From positions 28,413,768 to 28,477,767 of the forward strand of contig JAJEKV010000001.1 of the NCBI GenBank assembly GCA_021234155.1: a DNA stretch of 64,000 nucleotides, written 5' to 3'. The notes under the pieces are model-generated. The model was given only the letters and a program-made list of their open reading frames with translations, had not been told where the DNA came from and ran no database searches. Within the stretch, counting starts at the first letter, position 1; every line of letters begins with the position of its first letter. The translations under genes were made by a program, and so were the position numbers. Below are positions 33,911 through 46,620 of this stretch, piece after piece. Source of the DNA: Isoetes taiwanensis. Taxonomy: Eukaryota; Streptophyta; Lycopodiopsida; Isoetales; Isoetaceae.

Positions 33911-35537
33911 TGTGACGCTCCCTATAAAATATATGGTACTAGACCGTACACCTCATAGAAAATCCCCCATCCGGCCCTCCCGCCACATGGGCCTTCCGTC
34001 TATCTCGCACTCCAGGATGTCCCTAGTGCGGAGGAGACACGAAGGTGTCGTGCGTGCCCTTCCCCTATGGGCTCCTATAACAGCGGAAGCATAAACAATG
34101 TCAGCACTAACAACAACAATACATCTAACTACCTCGAAGGGTAGTGCATCCATACATCCATAGATACAACAGAGAGAACCATATGCCATAAAACATGAGA
34201 GCTCCTACCTAGGCTCAGACTCATAAGGAGATAGACTGACGGCTAGGCTACAAGATAGAGCAGACCGAAGTATAACAATGGCGGGGCCGGCTATAGACAA
34301 TGGCTAGGGTTGACCACTCCATCCGCCCCTCCTGTGCATACTTTGCATATGGGCTAAATCGAGCTCTAGTGTGACTATAGCCTGCGGATACTGTAATCTC
34401 ATGGCATCACCCATCGAGACTACTTCGGGTTGCATCTCCCCAATCCGATGAGGGGGGAAGGGTTGCATCTCCTCTTCCGGGGGTCTAGAGGCTCCATAAG
34501 CGGCTAGAGAATCGCGGCGACACACGATTCATACCTGACTGAACCCCCAAAACAAGAGCTAAGCCGACACCTGCAACTCTTGAGAGGCAGGGCGACACCA
34601 TTGCCGCAGGAGGTGTCACCCATACCCGCTCGAAGTGACAGACTATAGGCCTAGCCGGCTATGGGTCCCGAGTAGCCGCGTTTAGCAGGGACCTCCCTCC
34701 ACATTGTCACTAGCCCCATTATGTGATGCTAAGACACTTCATAGCCCCCGTAGCCGGGTGGGTTCCTATGCACAGGCCACATATAATAGGAACTAAGGGA
34801 TCTAAACTAGGAGCATCATCTAAATAATGGCTACTAGGTCTCTACCCCCCTTCCCAATACAAGAGGAGTAAACATGATCAACCAACATAATATATCCACA
34901 TAACATGATACATAAATGAGAATAACATCTAAACCTAATCACATTAACTTACAGTTAGGGTTCATTGATTAGGGTTCAAGATCTAGACTGAAGGTTCTAG
35001 GATGGCTCTACTAGAGATACGAAATGCTAACTCATCTAAAATCCTAACTTCAAGATGATCTACAAAGGACTCTAACCCAAATACCTGCTCTTGAGGAACT
35101 CCCTCCTGCTCCTGGCATCTCCACAGCCTTCAAGGGGTTCGACGTAGCTCCCACTCCTGCTGATGCACGCAGGCTCTGGGGCCTGTTGTGCTATGTTGTG
35201 CCACAGCAGACGGTTCTCAAAACGGAGTTTCGAAATAACAAGGTTCCCAGCATTTGGAGCAGAAAAATGGCCTAGGGTTAGGGTTTGGCCATTTATAGGT
35301 TAGGGTTGATGTCACCTGCCATGTGACTCCAATGGGGTGCTTTCATATGGCGATCGCCCAATAGGTTAAGGCCATATGGAAATGGCCTTAGCCTAAGGTT
35401 GGCTAAGTCATAGGAATAACTTAGTCATGCTCCCTTTTGCCATCGACTATGGTATACAAGGCTATAATGATAGACTTGTATAGTGACGGGCCTAGAAATA
35501 TATGTATTTATGGCATATATTTCTTGAGAACGTCACA
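33911..35537 (-). repeat. copy B of the gypsy 5' LTR
   Basis: 1627 bp, TGTGACGCTCCC...GAACGTCACA, followed by GAGGA (35,538-35,542) and preceded by a PBS copy (33,893-33,910). It is a duplicate of 19,265-20,905, not a separate insertion, since the flanks on both sides match copy A. Confidence 0.9.
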
Positions 35538-35579
35538 GAGGACCTATAGATTCCAAGATATCAGCCCCTAAGGAAGGAA

Positions 35580-36355
35580 CCTAACCGTGTATGTTTAGGT
35601 AGATAGACTAGATGTTATTCTGTATTTTAGTTCTATGGATGATCATGTTCTATCTCTACGTGCACTCCTGTATATTGGGAAGGGGGGTAGAGATCCCGAA
35701 AGCCTTAGTGGATGATGTATCTAGTTAGCTTCATTAATTCGCAATTAATGTGGCTTGTGCATAAGAGCCCACCTGGCTATGGGTGGTGGAGCTAGACTGG
35801 CTGACAAGGAAGACTTGTCCGGTTACAGTTGAACCCTCTAGTGTGTAAAGCCTACAAGGAAACACCGTGGGCTAGGCCTAATAGCTTGCCACTGAGTGTG
35901 GGCAAGGTATGGGCTCGACACCTCTTGGATGATGCATCACCTTCAATGGGGTTGAAGTCGTAGACGAGCAGTAGCTCTCCAGCCCGCCTGTAACTGGCAT
36001 GTATCTTCTGGAGGGGAGTGATCTCCTCCTGCCTCATCGGGAACTGGGGAGATGTAACTCAGGAGTAGCCCCTTTGACTATGCATCTGGTAGGCTACAAT
36101 CAGGCTCCAAGACTTATCAGCCTATCTACAAAGTATGATAAGAGGGGCGGATGGAGTGGACTACCCAATGACCATGTTTTATGCCAGGCAAGTCCATTGT
36201 TATGAACTCTGTCTACTTTGACCTCTGGAGACCCGAGCTGTCAGTCGATCCCCTTGAGTCTGAGCCTTGGATAGGATCCCCCTTATGTTGATGTTACTGT
36301 TGTTGTTGTTCCAGATGCTATGTTATGGTGAGCCACCCTTCGAGGTGGATATATA
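35580..36355 (+). repeat. copy B of the inverted LTR relic
   Basis: Near-identical to 20,950-21,725. 36,356-36,925 continues as in copy A with several small indels and holds no recognised gene. Confidence 0.7.
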
Positions 36356-36925
36356 TGTTATTTGATGTTATGTGCTCACTAGAAAAAGTGCCCAGCGTTG
36401 CTGGGCTATCAGGCAATTGTTGGATTATAAGGCGTCGTTGGTCATTATTATGTTGTAAAGTTTAGTTTTGTGAATTTGTTAAGAGAAACATATATATGAA
36501 ATAATCATTGATAAAGTAAAATTTAGAATCGATACAAATATTCGTAGCAATTGTATGTCATTCACTATCACTGCAAATTTCATCACTTTGTTCATCACTA
36601 CTACAACTCTTTAGAAGACTCTAACTTCTGTTGGAGTTGATCTATTTTTGCCCTTTGATAACCACAATTTCCTACAAAATGACATTTGCAATGGTTAATG
36701 CTTTTCTATAAGTTGTATATTGATTGCTGATTAGGTGCTTACTGATGGTGAGCTGCAGTTTCATTCAATAACTTCAAAGCTTGATGCTTCTGGACGGGAG
36801 TTCATATGTACCTGTGTCATTTATAATCATTTAGTGAGAACACTTGCTAATCAATTAAACAATATTAAGTTGATGGATAGTGATTTACAACATTTATAGC
36901 TTTGAATAATGCTTACTCTTAGAAG

Positions 36926-38506
36926 TTACGCAATCTCATCTTGAAGCACCCCCTTGTAGACGGTGTTTAGGGTGTAGGTCTCTTCATTTCCAGTCAAGTT
37001 CCCTTGTTTGCTTGTGTTTTCTACATACATTCTGATGCCGCTCTCGGATGTGCACCTAGAGAGTGCGACATATAGTTGCCCATGTGAGAAGACTAGCCTG
37101 CGTAAGCAGATTCTGACGCGATCTAATGATTGACCTTGTGACTTTGAAATCGTCATTGAAAATGCAACTCTAACAGGGAACTGACGCCTTATGTATGGGA
37201 TTTGCGTATCTGACAGTGTCAACTTATCCTTGGCAAAAATACTTGTTTTCTTTTGTGATTTCCTGTAATTATGCGCGCATATATGGAGTGTGTTAGAGCA
37301 TTATCAACTTGCAATCTCGTTATACATAGTTGGAAATTGTTCTTGTGATATATATGCACCATATATCTTGTCAATGATATCATTTTGAGCGACACAACCC
37401 CGTGGAATATGTACTATATTATTTGTGAGGCCCTCATCATTCATGGTCTCGCCATTACCTAGATGCAATAGGTACGCTGACCAGATCCTTTCATGTGGTG
37501 CTACACACATATTTTGTATGAGCTTGTGGAAAGTAAATTGTGTCCACAAAGGATTTTCCTTCACACACTTCGAAATTTTCAGTGCTTTGCTTGCTCTCTT
37601 TACAACAGGTAGCAATTGCCTAAATTCACCGGGAGCAACCAGTATGATGCCACCAAATGGCTCCTCGTTTTGCCTTATCTCCTTCAAAACTTTGTCAACT
37701 GCTGTAAAAGCATCTGTATGGGTCATCCCTATTTCATTCCATATTAGAAGTTTTGCTTTGCGTAGTGAGTCTGCTTCTTTACTAACAGGTCATAAAGTGG
37801 ATGCTGATTCTGGATGGAGACTAAGAGGCAATTTAAAAGTTGAATGCACGGTTCGAGCACCTTTTAGTAGGAGGCTTGCTATGCCTGTCCAAACTACTGT
37901 GACAACTCCTTCTTTCATGGATCTGAGTATGCTTATGAGTGCGTTAAAGGAGAAAGTCTTTCTTGTACCACCTGGGCCATCGATGTTGTGGCATTTGTTG
38001 CTGCTTGTAGGGTTCTGTACCAGGTGTATGATGGTGTCTATAATTTGTAGTTGCTCACTATTTAGCTTTTTGTATTGCTATGTTGCTTCAATTAGCTCTT
38101 GCTCAATGTCAATTGCCATTGCATCATCAAGGAATTCTAAATTAGGATCAGGAGAGTTGGTAGGCCAATAATTTGACAAGACATGATGTTTGCTTCTAAA
38201 ATCTGGTTGATGTCAGTAAGTGCTCTATTTTCTGGCTACTACTGTTTGTGGCATTTGTCTTAGGTAATCCTCACACAGGTCTTGCTTGAATTTTTGCCAT
38301 AGTGTTGGCGGATCATACAGCTCATTGTGTACACATATGAATGCAAATATCTGTTGGAGCTGCAATGGCATTTGGTAGTTAGCTGCCTCCTCAAGCCCTA
38401 GTTCCCATTCATGGTCAACAAGGACCAGACCAGATTCTTTGGCAGCTTCTTTGAACATTGTGCATTGTTTTCCATTGACATGCAATAAGTCCTCATAACT
38501 TGTCAC
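36926..38506 (-). pseudogene. Helitron helicase, copy B, inactive
   Basis: Same module order as copy A: TSYEDLLHVNGKQ (38,506-38,225), GPGGTRKT Walker A variant (about 37,955-37,978), WNEI (just above 37,726), FGGIILVAPGEFRQLLPVV and HIPRGCVAQNDIIDKIYG (37,726-37,304), [15 protein letters not shown] and [11 protein letters not shown] (37,222-36,926). The Arg-for-Gly and Asn-for-Asp changes are shared with copy A, so inactivation preceded the duplication. Confidence 0.85.
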
Positions 38507-38611
38507 CCCTTTTGCATGGAGTAATAATAGTCAAAGGTAGAATCTTTCTCCCTCCTGAGGCTTGACATTATACATCTTGGTCACGATCTTTGTTGTATTT
38601 TGCCTAGCTAT

Positions 38612-39760
38612 TCACTTCTTGATGTTTTTGCCTTTCTCTTTTTCATATTTATAATGGAAGGGTATTTCTGCATACGTATACGATCTTGCATGTTCTTTTT
38701 CTGCATTGAGTTTAAACCACGCAATCAACATTGTGCCCTCTTGATGCATGTTGGATAGTCTGGTGTTCTTGTCCTGCCATATACTGCAATCGTTGTTAAA
38801 ATGGCAAGTGCACTGGAAGACGTATGATTGTGTGTGAGTTTGCATGCATCTCGTACTTGTTCAGCCTCCATATTCCTTCAGGCACTGATATGTATCTACT
38901 ATCCAAGTATGTTTGGACCTCATCTCAATCTAAGGATCTGTCGTCTGTGGGTATTAGCCCAATACTTGCACAATCATAGCCCTTGTATATTTATACTTGT
39001 ATATATAATTTATGCTGTTAATTCCTTGGCAGTTCTCTACATTTATGTGAGCTCTGTACTTTGCAAGCATGTAAGGATTATGAGGAACTATCCAACTATT
39101 GTCTACACTAATGTTTGGACATTTAGAATGGGTGTAACTTTTGCCTGTGTACCTCCTCTTGTATTGTGGATATCCATTCTCATTAAGACTTGTTGCCTTG
39201 TTGAAATCCTTTGGATAGGATTTGGTGCAGTTAGCAATTTCTGAATCTGATAGCACTTGCATACATGGCATATTTAGTCTGCCTTGTCCACATGGCCTAT
39301 GTATCATGTGGTTCATGCCAAGCTCATGTAGGTATAGACTGGATGCAGGATCTGGTATTTCGGCACTGATTGTTTGGTCTATTTGTTCAATTGTTTGAAT
39401 TTTCTCATCGAGTATGAGCAACATGTGGCAATGTGGCGAGCCCCTTTTTTGAAATTCAATAGTGTATGTCCATGCCTTAGCTTTTCCAAAGACCTGTTTT
39501 TTCAGTTATGTCTTTTAAGAACTCCCGTAGCTTTAGATAAAAGACCCTAGCGACAAGGTCAAGCCTATCGCTTGCTGTTTGGTGGGGGCATAGGTCCATT
39601 TGGATTTCAACCCATCTTGGATTACATGTGTACGTGTGAATAAGTCAGGTTTACCATGGCATCTGACTACCGTGGTGAAGAAAGAGAATTGCCGGAAGCC
39701 TGACTTATATATTCTATTAGCCCTTGGTACAATTCCACTCGTCAAAAAGTGGGAGAACTA
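38612..39760 (-). pseudogene. Helitron Rep module, copy B, inactive
   Basis: As in copy A. One stretch that copy A breaks is open here: 39,424-38,954 runs from the residue after the HUH motif through SAEIPDP, MIHRPCGQG and YPQYKRRYTG without interruption (156 codons). The frameshift before the HUH motif and the one after GKPDLF remain. Confidence 0.85.
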
Positions 39761-40972
39761 GCCAAAATAGGAGGATCGATGACATAGCCAACGAACTTCC
39801 CAAAATGGGACGAATTTCGAAGGTAGAAATTTTGACACTCTAAGAGAAACCCTTTTAGCGTATAATGCATGACGGGTTGAAATTACAGTCTAAAAATAAA
39901 CACAGATATCAAAAATGACCCCCACCTATATGCTTTGACCTGATATTAACAGGAAATTTCTGCAGAAGAAATCGGAAGCTAGTGCCAGTACACAAGTGCC
40001 CTCATCAAAGTCGGGTCCATCTTTAATAGCCAAGTCACCTGAATCTTTGAAGGCCAACTCACCTGAATCTTTGAACGTGAAGTCGCATGAATCTTCAAAA
40101 GGCAAGTCTGCTGATTTGGACAAAAAACCTATTGCCCCGATTCGAAAACTAGACTCTGAGCTGGTTATAAAAAATAAAAATTGCCTCAATCGAAGCTCTG
40201 GTTTTTGAGATATGTCCAACTGAAGCTCAGCTAGATGTCTCCACGACTTTTTGCTTTTAATTTGAATACTTGACTTATCATCTATGGGATATTATCTAAG
40301 GCCTTTTATTCAAGCTTGACCCCAACTGATAATATCATGACCATTTCAATGATAGAGCTTCAAACAAATAATCATAAGCTAGGGAAAGGATTTGCACACC
40401 TCTTCATAGTCAGATATGAACCTTTGCCCGGTTTGGATAGCTCTTTATTTCTTCGAGAGCTTCTTATGTAGACTGCATGGTGCTTCCCCATTTTTTTGCT
40501 CCCCGGCAATGAAATCCCCAACCCGTGAGGTGGGAATGTGGCACACCCACACCAGTTGAGTACCTCCCTCTTGCGGTTCAGGACTCTGATGCTCTAACAT
40601 AATCCAGGGTAGTCGACTGTGATCAAAATGCCCTTCTGCAGGGTCTGTTTGCCAAATGCCTGCTTGCAGCTGTCACTAAAAATGTTATCAGAGCTTGCCC
40701 CGCTGCAAGGACATGGAATTCAGTTGTTCCAGGCACTTACCTCCTCAATCTTCTCGTCCAAGTCCATGCCGAGCTCCCCGCCGCCGTCGTCGAATAGAGG
40801 TAGGGCAAAACAGAGCAGGTGATTCCATGGGATGGTATGAACAGTCGTACGGGGGATGAGCATTTTTAAAATTTCGGCGGGGTGGACTCAGACGACGCCA
40901 TGGCCGTCGATCTGGTCCTTTATATGCTGTCTCGATATTGACACGTGTCGAACATGCAACTGCGTAGCTGGG
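39761..40972. other. noncoding, copy B counterpart of 25,131-26,339
   Basis: Includes the 27-bp repeats (about 40,018-40,105). 40,540-40,720 is where copies A and B differ most, almost always as CAG/CTG here against CGG/CCG/CG in copy A. Confidence 0.5.
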
Positions 40973-41446
40973 GTGATTTTGTCTGGCGGAATTCCATCGG
41001 GGTGATTCCGCCGGGAGGAATCAGATTGTGGTGATTCCGCCGGGCGGAATCACAATGTGGTGATTCCGCCGGGCGGTATCAAGATTTGGTGATTCTGTCA
41101 CGCGGAATCAGAATATGGTGATTCTGCCAGGCGGAAGTGGAGATTTCATCGGACGAAATAACAAGTCGGTGATTCCTTCTGGCGGAATTACAAATTGGTG
41201 ATTCTGTCCGGCGGAATTACAAGTTGGTGATTCTGTCTGGCGGAATTCTTCACGATGTGATTCCGCCTGGCGGGATATCATCCACAATATTCCGTGCCGT
41301 GGAATCAGTGACGGGTGATTCCGCGGGGGTGAATGCTAAAACGTGATTCCATCCGGCAGAATCAAGGCAATGTGATTCCATCGCGTGGAATAATTATGTG
41401 GTGATTCCGTCCGGCGGTATTCTACTGTTGTGATTCCGTGGGGAAG
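40973..41446 (+). promoter_or_regulatory. palindromic minisatellite, probable upstream control region of the BTB-NPH3-UBL gene
   Basis: About 17 tandem units with the near-palindrome GATTCCGCC-N-GGCGGAATC at ~29-bp spacing, close to three helical turns. They face the gene and end exactly at a TATA box. Unit sequence varies, but GATTC and GGCGGAAT are kept in most. The regulatory role is an inference from position, symmetry and spacing. Confidence 0.6.
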
Positions 41447-41453
41447 TATAAAA
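41447..41453 (+). promoter_or_regulatory. TATA box
   Basis: TATAAAA directly after the palindromic array, 630 bp before the BTB start codon. A start about 30 bp downstream would give a long 5' leader that begins near a small open frame (41,479-41,703, MDGYDPSESTPVSVSGTDNG), which is also open in copy A (26,846-27,070). That frame could be an upstream ORF. A second promoter nearer the gene is possible. Confidence 0.5.
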
Positions 41454-42082
41454 CGGACAGCCAGGATTCAACCTGCAGATGGACGGCTACGATCCATCAG
41501 AAAGTACACCTGTCTCTGTGTCAGGTACAGATAATGGGGCCTCCGAAACGGATCCCGTTCCCAGATGGTCTGTGATTCCGCGAGAAAGTATTCACCGCAA
41601 TAGAATCACCAAAACCAGGGTAAAGCTATTTTCACCCCCTAGTGGTGTGACATTAAAGTGTTATCTATCTATATTGACTCGTCTTTTTAAAGTTTCTGGT
41701 TAAACTTAATGTTTCCGGTTAAGTGAGGCTAGTGCATGGGCAGATAGAGCAGAGCCTTGTGCTTCCTTTATTTCCTCAGAATTAATTAATCCGACATTTA
41801 CCGGGATGGATAATTTTCCCCCAAATAGCCCGCCCTTCAGCAATCCGTGATGTGACTTTCCAGATTTTTATTAGATTCGCTCTGGTCCCTTTTGGTCTGG
41901 ACATGGACGCCGCTCCATTTAATTTTTCCGATATAGAGCAACGAAGTTCAATCCAAAAGGAGCTTGTGAGCGCTTTGCATGGGAGCATTTGAATTGAACG
42001 GAATGCTCCAACGTTTTTTTTGCTTTCGTAGCTTCCTGCCCAGAAAACATTAGTGGGCTTGTTATTTCTATCATTTCCTTGA

Positions 42083-44193
42083 ATGGATACTTCTTCTTCG
42101 AAAGAGGATGACATTTTGAAACTGCATCCAAGAGCTTTGTGGCTTGATTTTACAGAGGAAGACACTTGCGATATGACATTAAGAATCAGCGGCCATAAAA
42201 TTCATTGCAAGAAATACGTTTTGCTACCCAGATGTGGGTTCTTTAGGCGCCTCTGCAGATATGCGGATAAACCGAGACACATGTATATAGATATGGAGGC
42301 TTTTCCAGGAGGGATAGAAAATTTTCAAACCATATTGAAGTTTTGCTATGGGAACAGAATTGACTTGGTTGCAGATATCAGATTTCTGTATCTTAGCCGA
42401 GGAGCCACCTTTTTGGGCATGAACAGATCGGTCATGTTTGATGAAGATAATCTGGCAGAGTTATGTGACAAGTTTTGGCAAGATTATATGCTAAGTTCAT
42501 GGAGATCAGTATTCAAAACGTTGGCTCTTCTTCAACAGGCAAGGATGCATCTGTCTATATCTCATATTAATGGTTACATGCAAAAATGCAAGAAAGCGCT
42601 ATGCATGTTGGTGAAAAGCATCCATTCATGGGAGTTAGACGATTTCATGAAGAAGTTAGTTTTGCTACCTGAATATCAGCTGGATGTTATAATCTCAGGC
42701 TTAAGAACAGTGTGGCATTCATGCCAGCAAAAAGCACTGATTGATTCTTTTGTTTTAGCAGCTCATTCAGCTGCACCATGGCAGGCTAGGGCACTCTATG
42801 CCGTTGCTATGAGCTTGGCAAAAGGACGTGATATTCCTTGTGTTGACGCTGAAGAGCAGGAAAATGAGTTTAGAGCAGTTCAAAAAGAACATGGACGTTT
42901 ATTAGTATTTGTTCCTTCAGTAGTATATATCCTTATGATGCTTGATGCAATCCCTCTGAAGTTTGAGCCTGTCATGAGACTGAGGAGAAATATATTCAAG
43001 CTGCTTCTACCAAAAAGTTTAGGTACTTCATCTCCTGAGTTAGCTGTCAAGTTGATCAGAAATTTCATTGAAGATGAATGTAAGCTCTTACATTTTGACC
43101 ACATTGGCACAAATCTTCTACTCAAGTATTTCCAGCATTGTAGGAGTAGCCTGTATCCTTTTCCCTTTAGCTTGTTTCTGAAGTTTGCCAAAGTTTTATC
43201 TCTTGTATTTAAGGATTCACATAATCAGCTATATGATGAGGTTAAATTGTATTGTAAAGAGGCCAGCGTATCACGAGCTGAGAAGGAAGAGTTGGAACAC
43301 TTGGTTAATTGTGCTACGATTTCAAGTGACAGACTGAGGGAGGTGATTGTTTCAGATTTTTCATGTTCACTTGGAGATGTGGCATTGGCTTTGAAGAAAG
43401 AAAATGAGGAATTGAAAGATGATCTCACAAAGAAGAGACGTAGGGACTCTTGTTCATCTTGTTTACTTGATAGTCAAACACCACCTAAAATCTCTAGAAG
43501 TTCAGAAGATGGTGAAGTGGAGAATGACATGCCCAAAACTTCCGTAAGTTTAGAAATGTTTGGATCAGATAAAGACTCTCATATACAGGTACACATATCT
43601 CATTTCCTATCTTATCTTTGACATTCTCAAATCTGTAGTTTTTATTTTGAGTAGGTTTACGTTTTTCCAGATCATGAAGAATATAGATGAGCATGAGGAG
43701 GAGGATGTAAAGCCCAAGGACCCTTTTTACATGTTATATCCATCAAATGTATCTAAGGAATTTTACATCTCTATCATGACAACTGAGTACAAGTGCCTAT
43801 CATTTCCTGTGGATTTATTTGATGAAATGGCCCTGGTGAGGAAGAAAATTCTGGAGGAGGTGGAAGCAAACTCTCTAAAAGTGCCCAGCAATTGGCATCT
43901 AACGTATAAGGGCAAGAAAATGGTAGAGAGTGCGACTCTTCATGTCCATGGCATTGAGATGTATGGGGTTATACATATGCAAGATTGTTGGTCTGCCAAG
44001 GTATAGTTATATAACTGATTAACATTGATGCTAAAAATCCTCTTTCATTTTTAAGCCTCTAACTTACTGGATGTGGATTTGCCTTTAACTTATGAAGGAA
44101 GAAGAACCAAGAATACAACCCTCCTTTGGTACGCCAGATGCTGCAGCTGATCATAATTCTGGATTAGACCTAAGGGATGCAACTTCCACTTGA
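42083..44193 (+). CDS. BTB/POZ-NPH3 protein with a C-terminal ubiquitin-like domain (3 exons)
   Basis: Exons 42,083-43,588, 43,671-44,000 and 44,098-44,193, all phase 0, with GT-AG introns of 82 and 97 bp; about 643 aa. Residues ~28-125 are the BTB domain (CDMTLRISGHKIHCKKYVLL, FPGGIENFQTILKFCYGN). About 130-430 is NPH3-type (LSSWRSVFKTLALLQ, LYDEVKLYCKE, LRE at the end). A coiled coil and basic KKRRR follow (~420-445). Residues 533-607, all in exon 2, align with ubiquitin: FYISIMTTEYKCLSFPVD for strands 1-2, MALVRKKILEEVEAN for the helix, HLTYKGKKM for strand 3, ATLHVHGIEMYGVIHM to the end, with a 3-residue insertion. There is no di-glycine end, so it would not be conjugated. NPH3 family members are CUL3 substrate adaptors at membranes in light and auxin signalling. 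Here the UBL could contact the proteasome or ubiquitin receptors (inference). This is the intact duplicate; the truncated one is at 27,450. Confidence 0.85.
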
Positions 44194-46620
44194 TAAACTA
44201 ACGCCAATGTCATATGCAAGAGGTTTAGTCAAGATAATGTATGGTAAAGGGACATAAAAGAGAAATAGAGCAGCAAGTTCAATTGCTTAATGTTTAAACA
44301 GTGTATGGTAAAGACTAAGCTAATATGTTAGAAATTTTGATGCCTTTGCAAGAAAACATAATCTTCCCTAGTGAGCCAAGGGATGGACCTTAAATGAAAA
44401 AACTGTAGTATTTTGGGGATGCTAAATGAAGCAAGATTGGCTTTGGCTATATGAATCTGCCAACAATGGACTCAATTAGATTGCATATGCATCACCAAGT
44501 TGATGGATTGTAACATGCACAAAATTCACATGGCAGTTCACTACATCATAAAAGAATATGATAGAACATAAAGAATATGATAGAACATGAAGGACGGACC
44601 CTACACTACGATTGTAGGCACCCAATGGGCTGATTCATTACTTTTCAGGGAAAAACTCTAAAAAACCCCAAGTTTTGCTAAATTTGCCTAAACGTCCTTG
44701 GTTTATAGATATTTTTGGGTGAAATGGGGCTGATTCATTACTTTTCAGGGAAAAACTCTAAAAAACCCCAAGTTTTGCTAAATTTGCCTAAACGGATGCC
44801 ACGTTCGTGGTAGGGGAAAGCTTTTTGAGGCGTGTCGGAGATATGATTCAAAACCGGTCGATAATTGATAGCCCATGTAGAACGTCAAGCTTATGACTAA
44901 GTATGGATGTACTTGACTCACACTAGCTCTAAGAGCTTATGGATGGCAAAAGTAAATCATATCTACCCTACTCTGACTTATGTAAATCATATCTACTCTA
45001 CTTCAACATATGTTATTTTTATAAATTAACCAGTCGAAATTGGAAATTCTCCGGTTAAGCTAGTGTATCATAGGAATTTTTCCGATAGGTTTTCTTATAC
45101 TTTTCTATTAAGTCAATGCAAAGTTCCAACTATAGAATTTTTTTCGATGAGACCCAAAAAGTTTGCTCAACACTGCTTTTGTGATAATCTTAATGAAAAT
45201 GTGCCTTTTATATGCATTAGATGAGGATCGGATTATAATATAGGGTTCACATCATTTATCCAAGAAAATAAGAGAAATATAAAATAACTTATGCTTCTGG
45301 ACTCCGTTTTAGGTGATCTGAATTTTGATAGAAAGATGCCATAATTATGATAGCAAATTGTAGGTTATGATGTGGGTTGTGTTTCGTAATATAAAATTGA
45401 ATACAATTATACTATGCAATTCGAGCTTCCAAGCTTATCCACACACATTGAGGAGCTATGTCTTTTTGGCTTATCCACACATTGAGGAGCTATGTCTTTT
45501 TGGCTTATTTTTTAAGCTATGTTTATACTTTGTAAGTCTAATACCCTTACTTCATGTGTTTAATTTTTATTCTAGAATCCATCCCCAAATCAAAAGTCGA
45601 TAAAAGCACTGCTCCTGCTCATTGTGTAAGTATTTTATCTTTGATGCATTGTCATCACTGGTCATTGCCTTTGTAGTATTTGTTGGTGGCAAGGAGAGTT
45701 CCTAGTCTTATCATTAGTTTTATCATTAGTTTACTAGAAGATTTTTAGCTATGAACATAATTGATAGATTGGAGCTTTAGTGAGAATGCTCCCTATATGT
45801 ATTGAAGCCATAGCGCGTGACTACATGGTCATGCTCAAAGTTCATTGACAATATAATTCAAAGTTGTTTGAGAGAAGAATGATATTGACAAATGTTTGAG
45901 CTTACTCTTAAATAAAATATATATCTAAACTCTAGTAAATAGCCAAGCATAAGGTAAACAACTAAAAATTAGAGTAAAAAATGAGATATTTGCCATGTTT
46001 GCATTGGCTACCATAGCCGCTTTTGTCTCTTGCACAGAATTCACGCAATCAGCATCATTCATCTTTCATTCAAAATATGATTGTTCCGTTGTTATTGTGT
46101 CCTCAACGTAAGTCTTAGAAATTCCAGTGAGAATAAAACGCAGAAAAAAATACTATAGATTTGTGCTTCACAAAATGTCTGTCTGGTATTCGCAGAGGCA
46201 AATGAAAGGCACTGCTCATCTGAACTTCTTGGTTCCATTATCCCTTCCATTGTTTAGGTCACGACTTCAAAATTTGGTAGATAAAATATTCTTCGTCCAT
46301 TTTGGTGAAGCACTGCCTAGCTATAACATCTTATAACTGCAGTACTGCGCAACAAGAAGGATGTCAAATAGAAGGCAGGAAACCTTCAGAGAATTTTGCT
46401 TGTTCTAGTTTACAAATAAATGCTTTGAATCCCATACAAAAATTATGCTAAGAAGTTTGTAAACTATAAGAGCTCATGCACATCTACTTCCTCATTTTTG
46501 CTACAACATATAGAGCTTCTATCTGGACCAAGACATATTACAGTGTTATGCTACTCCAAAGCACTCTAAATCTTGTAGGACATTCCACCAATGAAGCAAA
46601 CTAGAGCTATTATGCCAAAT
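44194..46620. other. intergenic, no gene recognised
   Basis: AT-rich. It contains two short direct duplications: ~66 bp repeated at 44,630-44,694 and 44,728-44,793 (GCTGATTCATTACTTTTCAG start), and ~36 bp repeated at 45,440-45,511 (TTGAGGAGCTATGTCTTTTT). The 3' UTR of the BTB gene must lie at the left end; no clear polyadenylation signal was chosen. Confidence 0.55.

Larger units (their letters stand above)
17809..42764. repeat. 10.3-kb tandem duplication (copy A 17,809-28,130; copy B 28,131-42,764)
   Basis: Copy A runs from inside the gypsy gag-slot frame to inside exon 1 of the BTB gene. At 28,130/28,131 the BTB sequence GCAGCTC jumps to ACTTCTGTACG, which is the sequence at 17,809. Copy B then repeats everything up to 42,764 and continues into the intact gene. 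Without the 4.3-kb satellite array (28,306-32,620) copy B is about 10,320 bp, matching copy A at 10,322 bp. Only one or two bases are shared at the junction, which points to end-joining or template switching rather than recombination between repeats. Confidence 0.9.
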
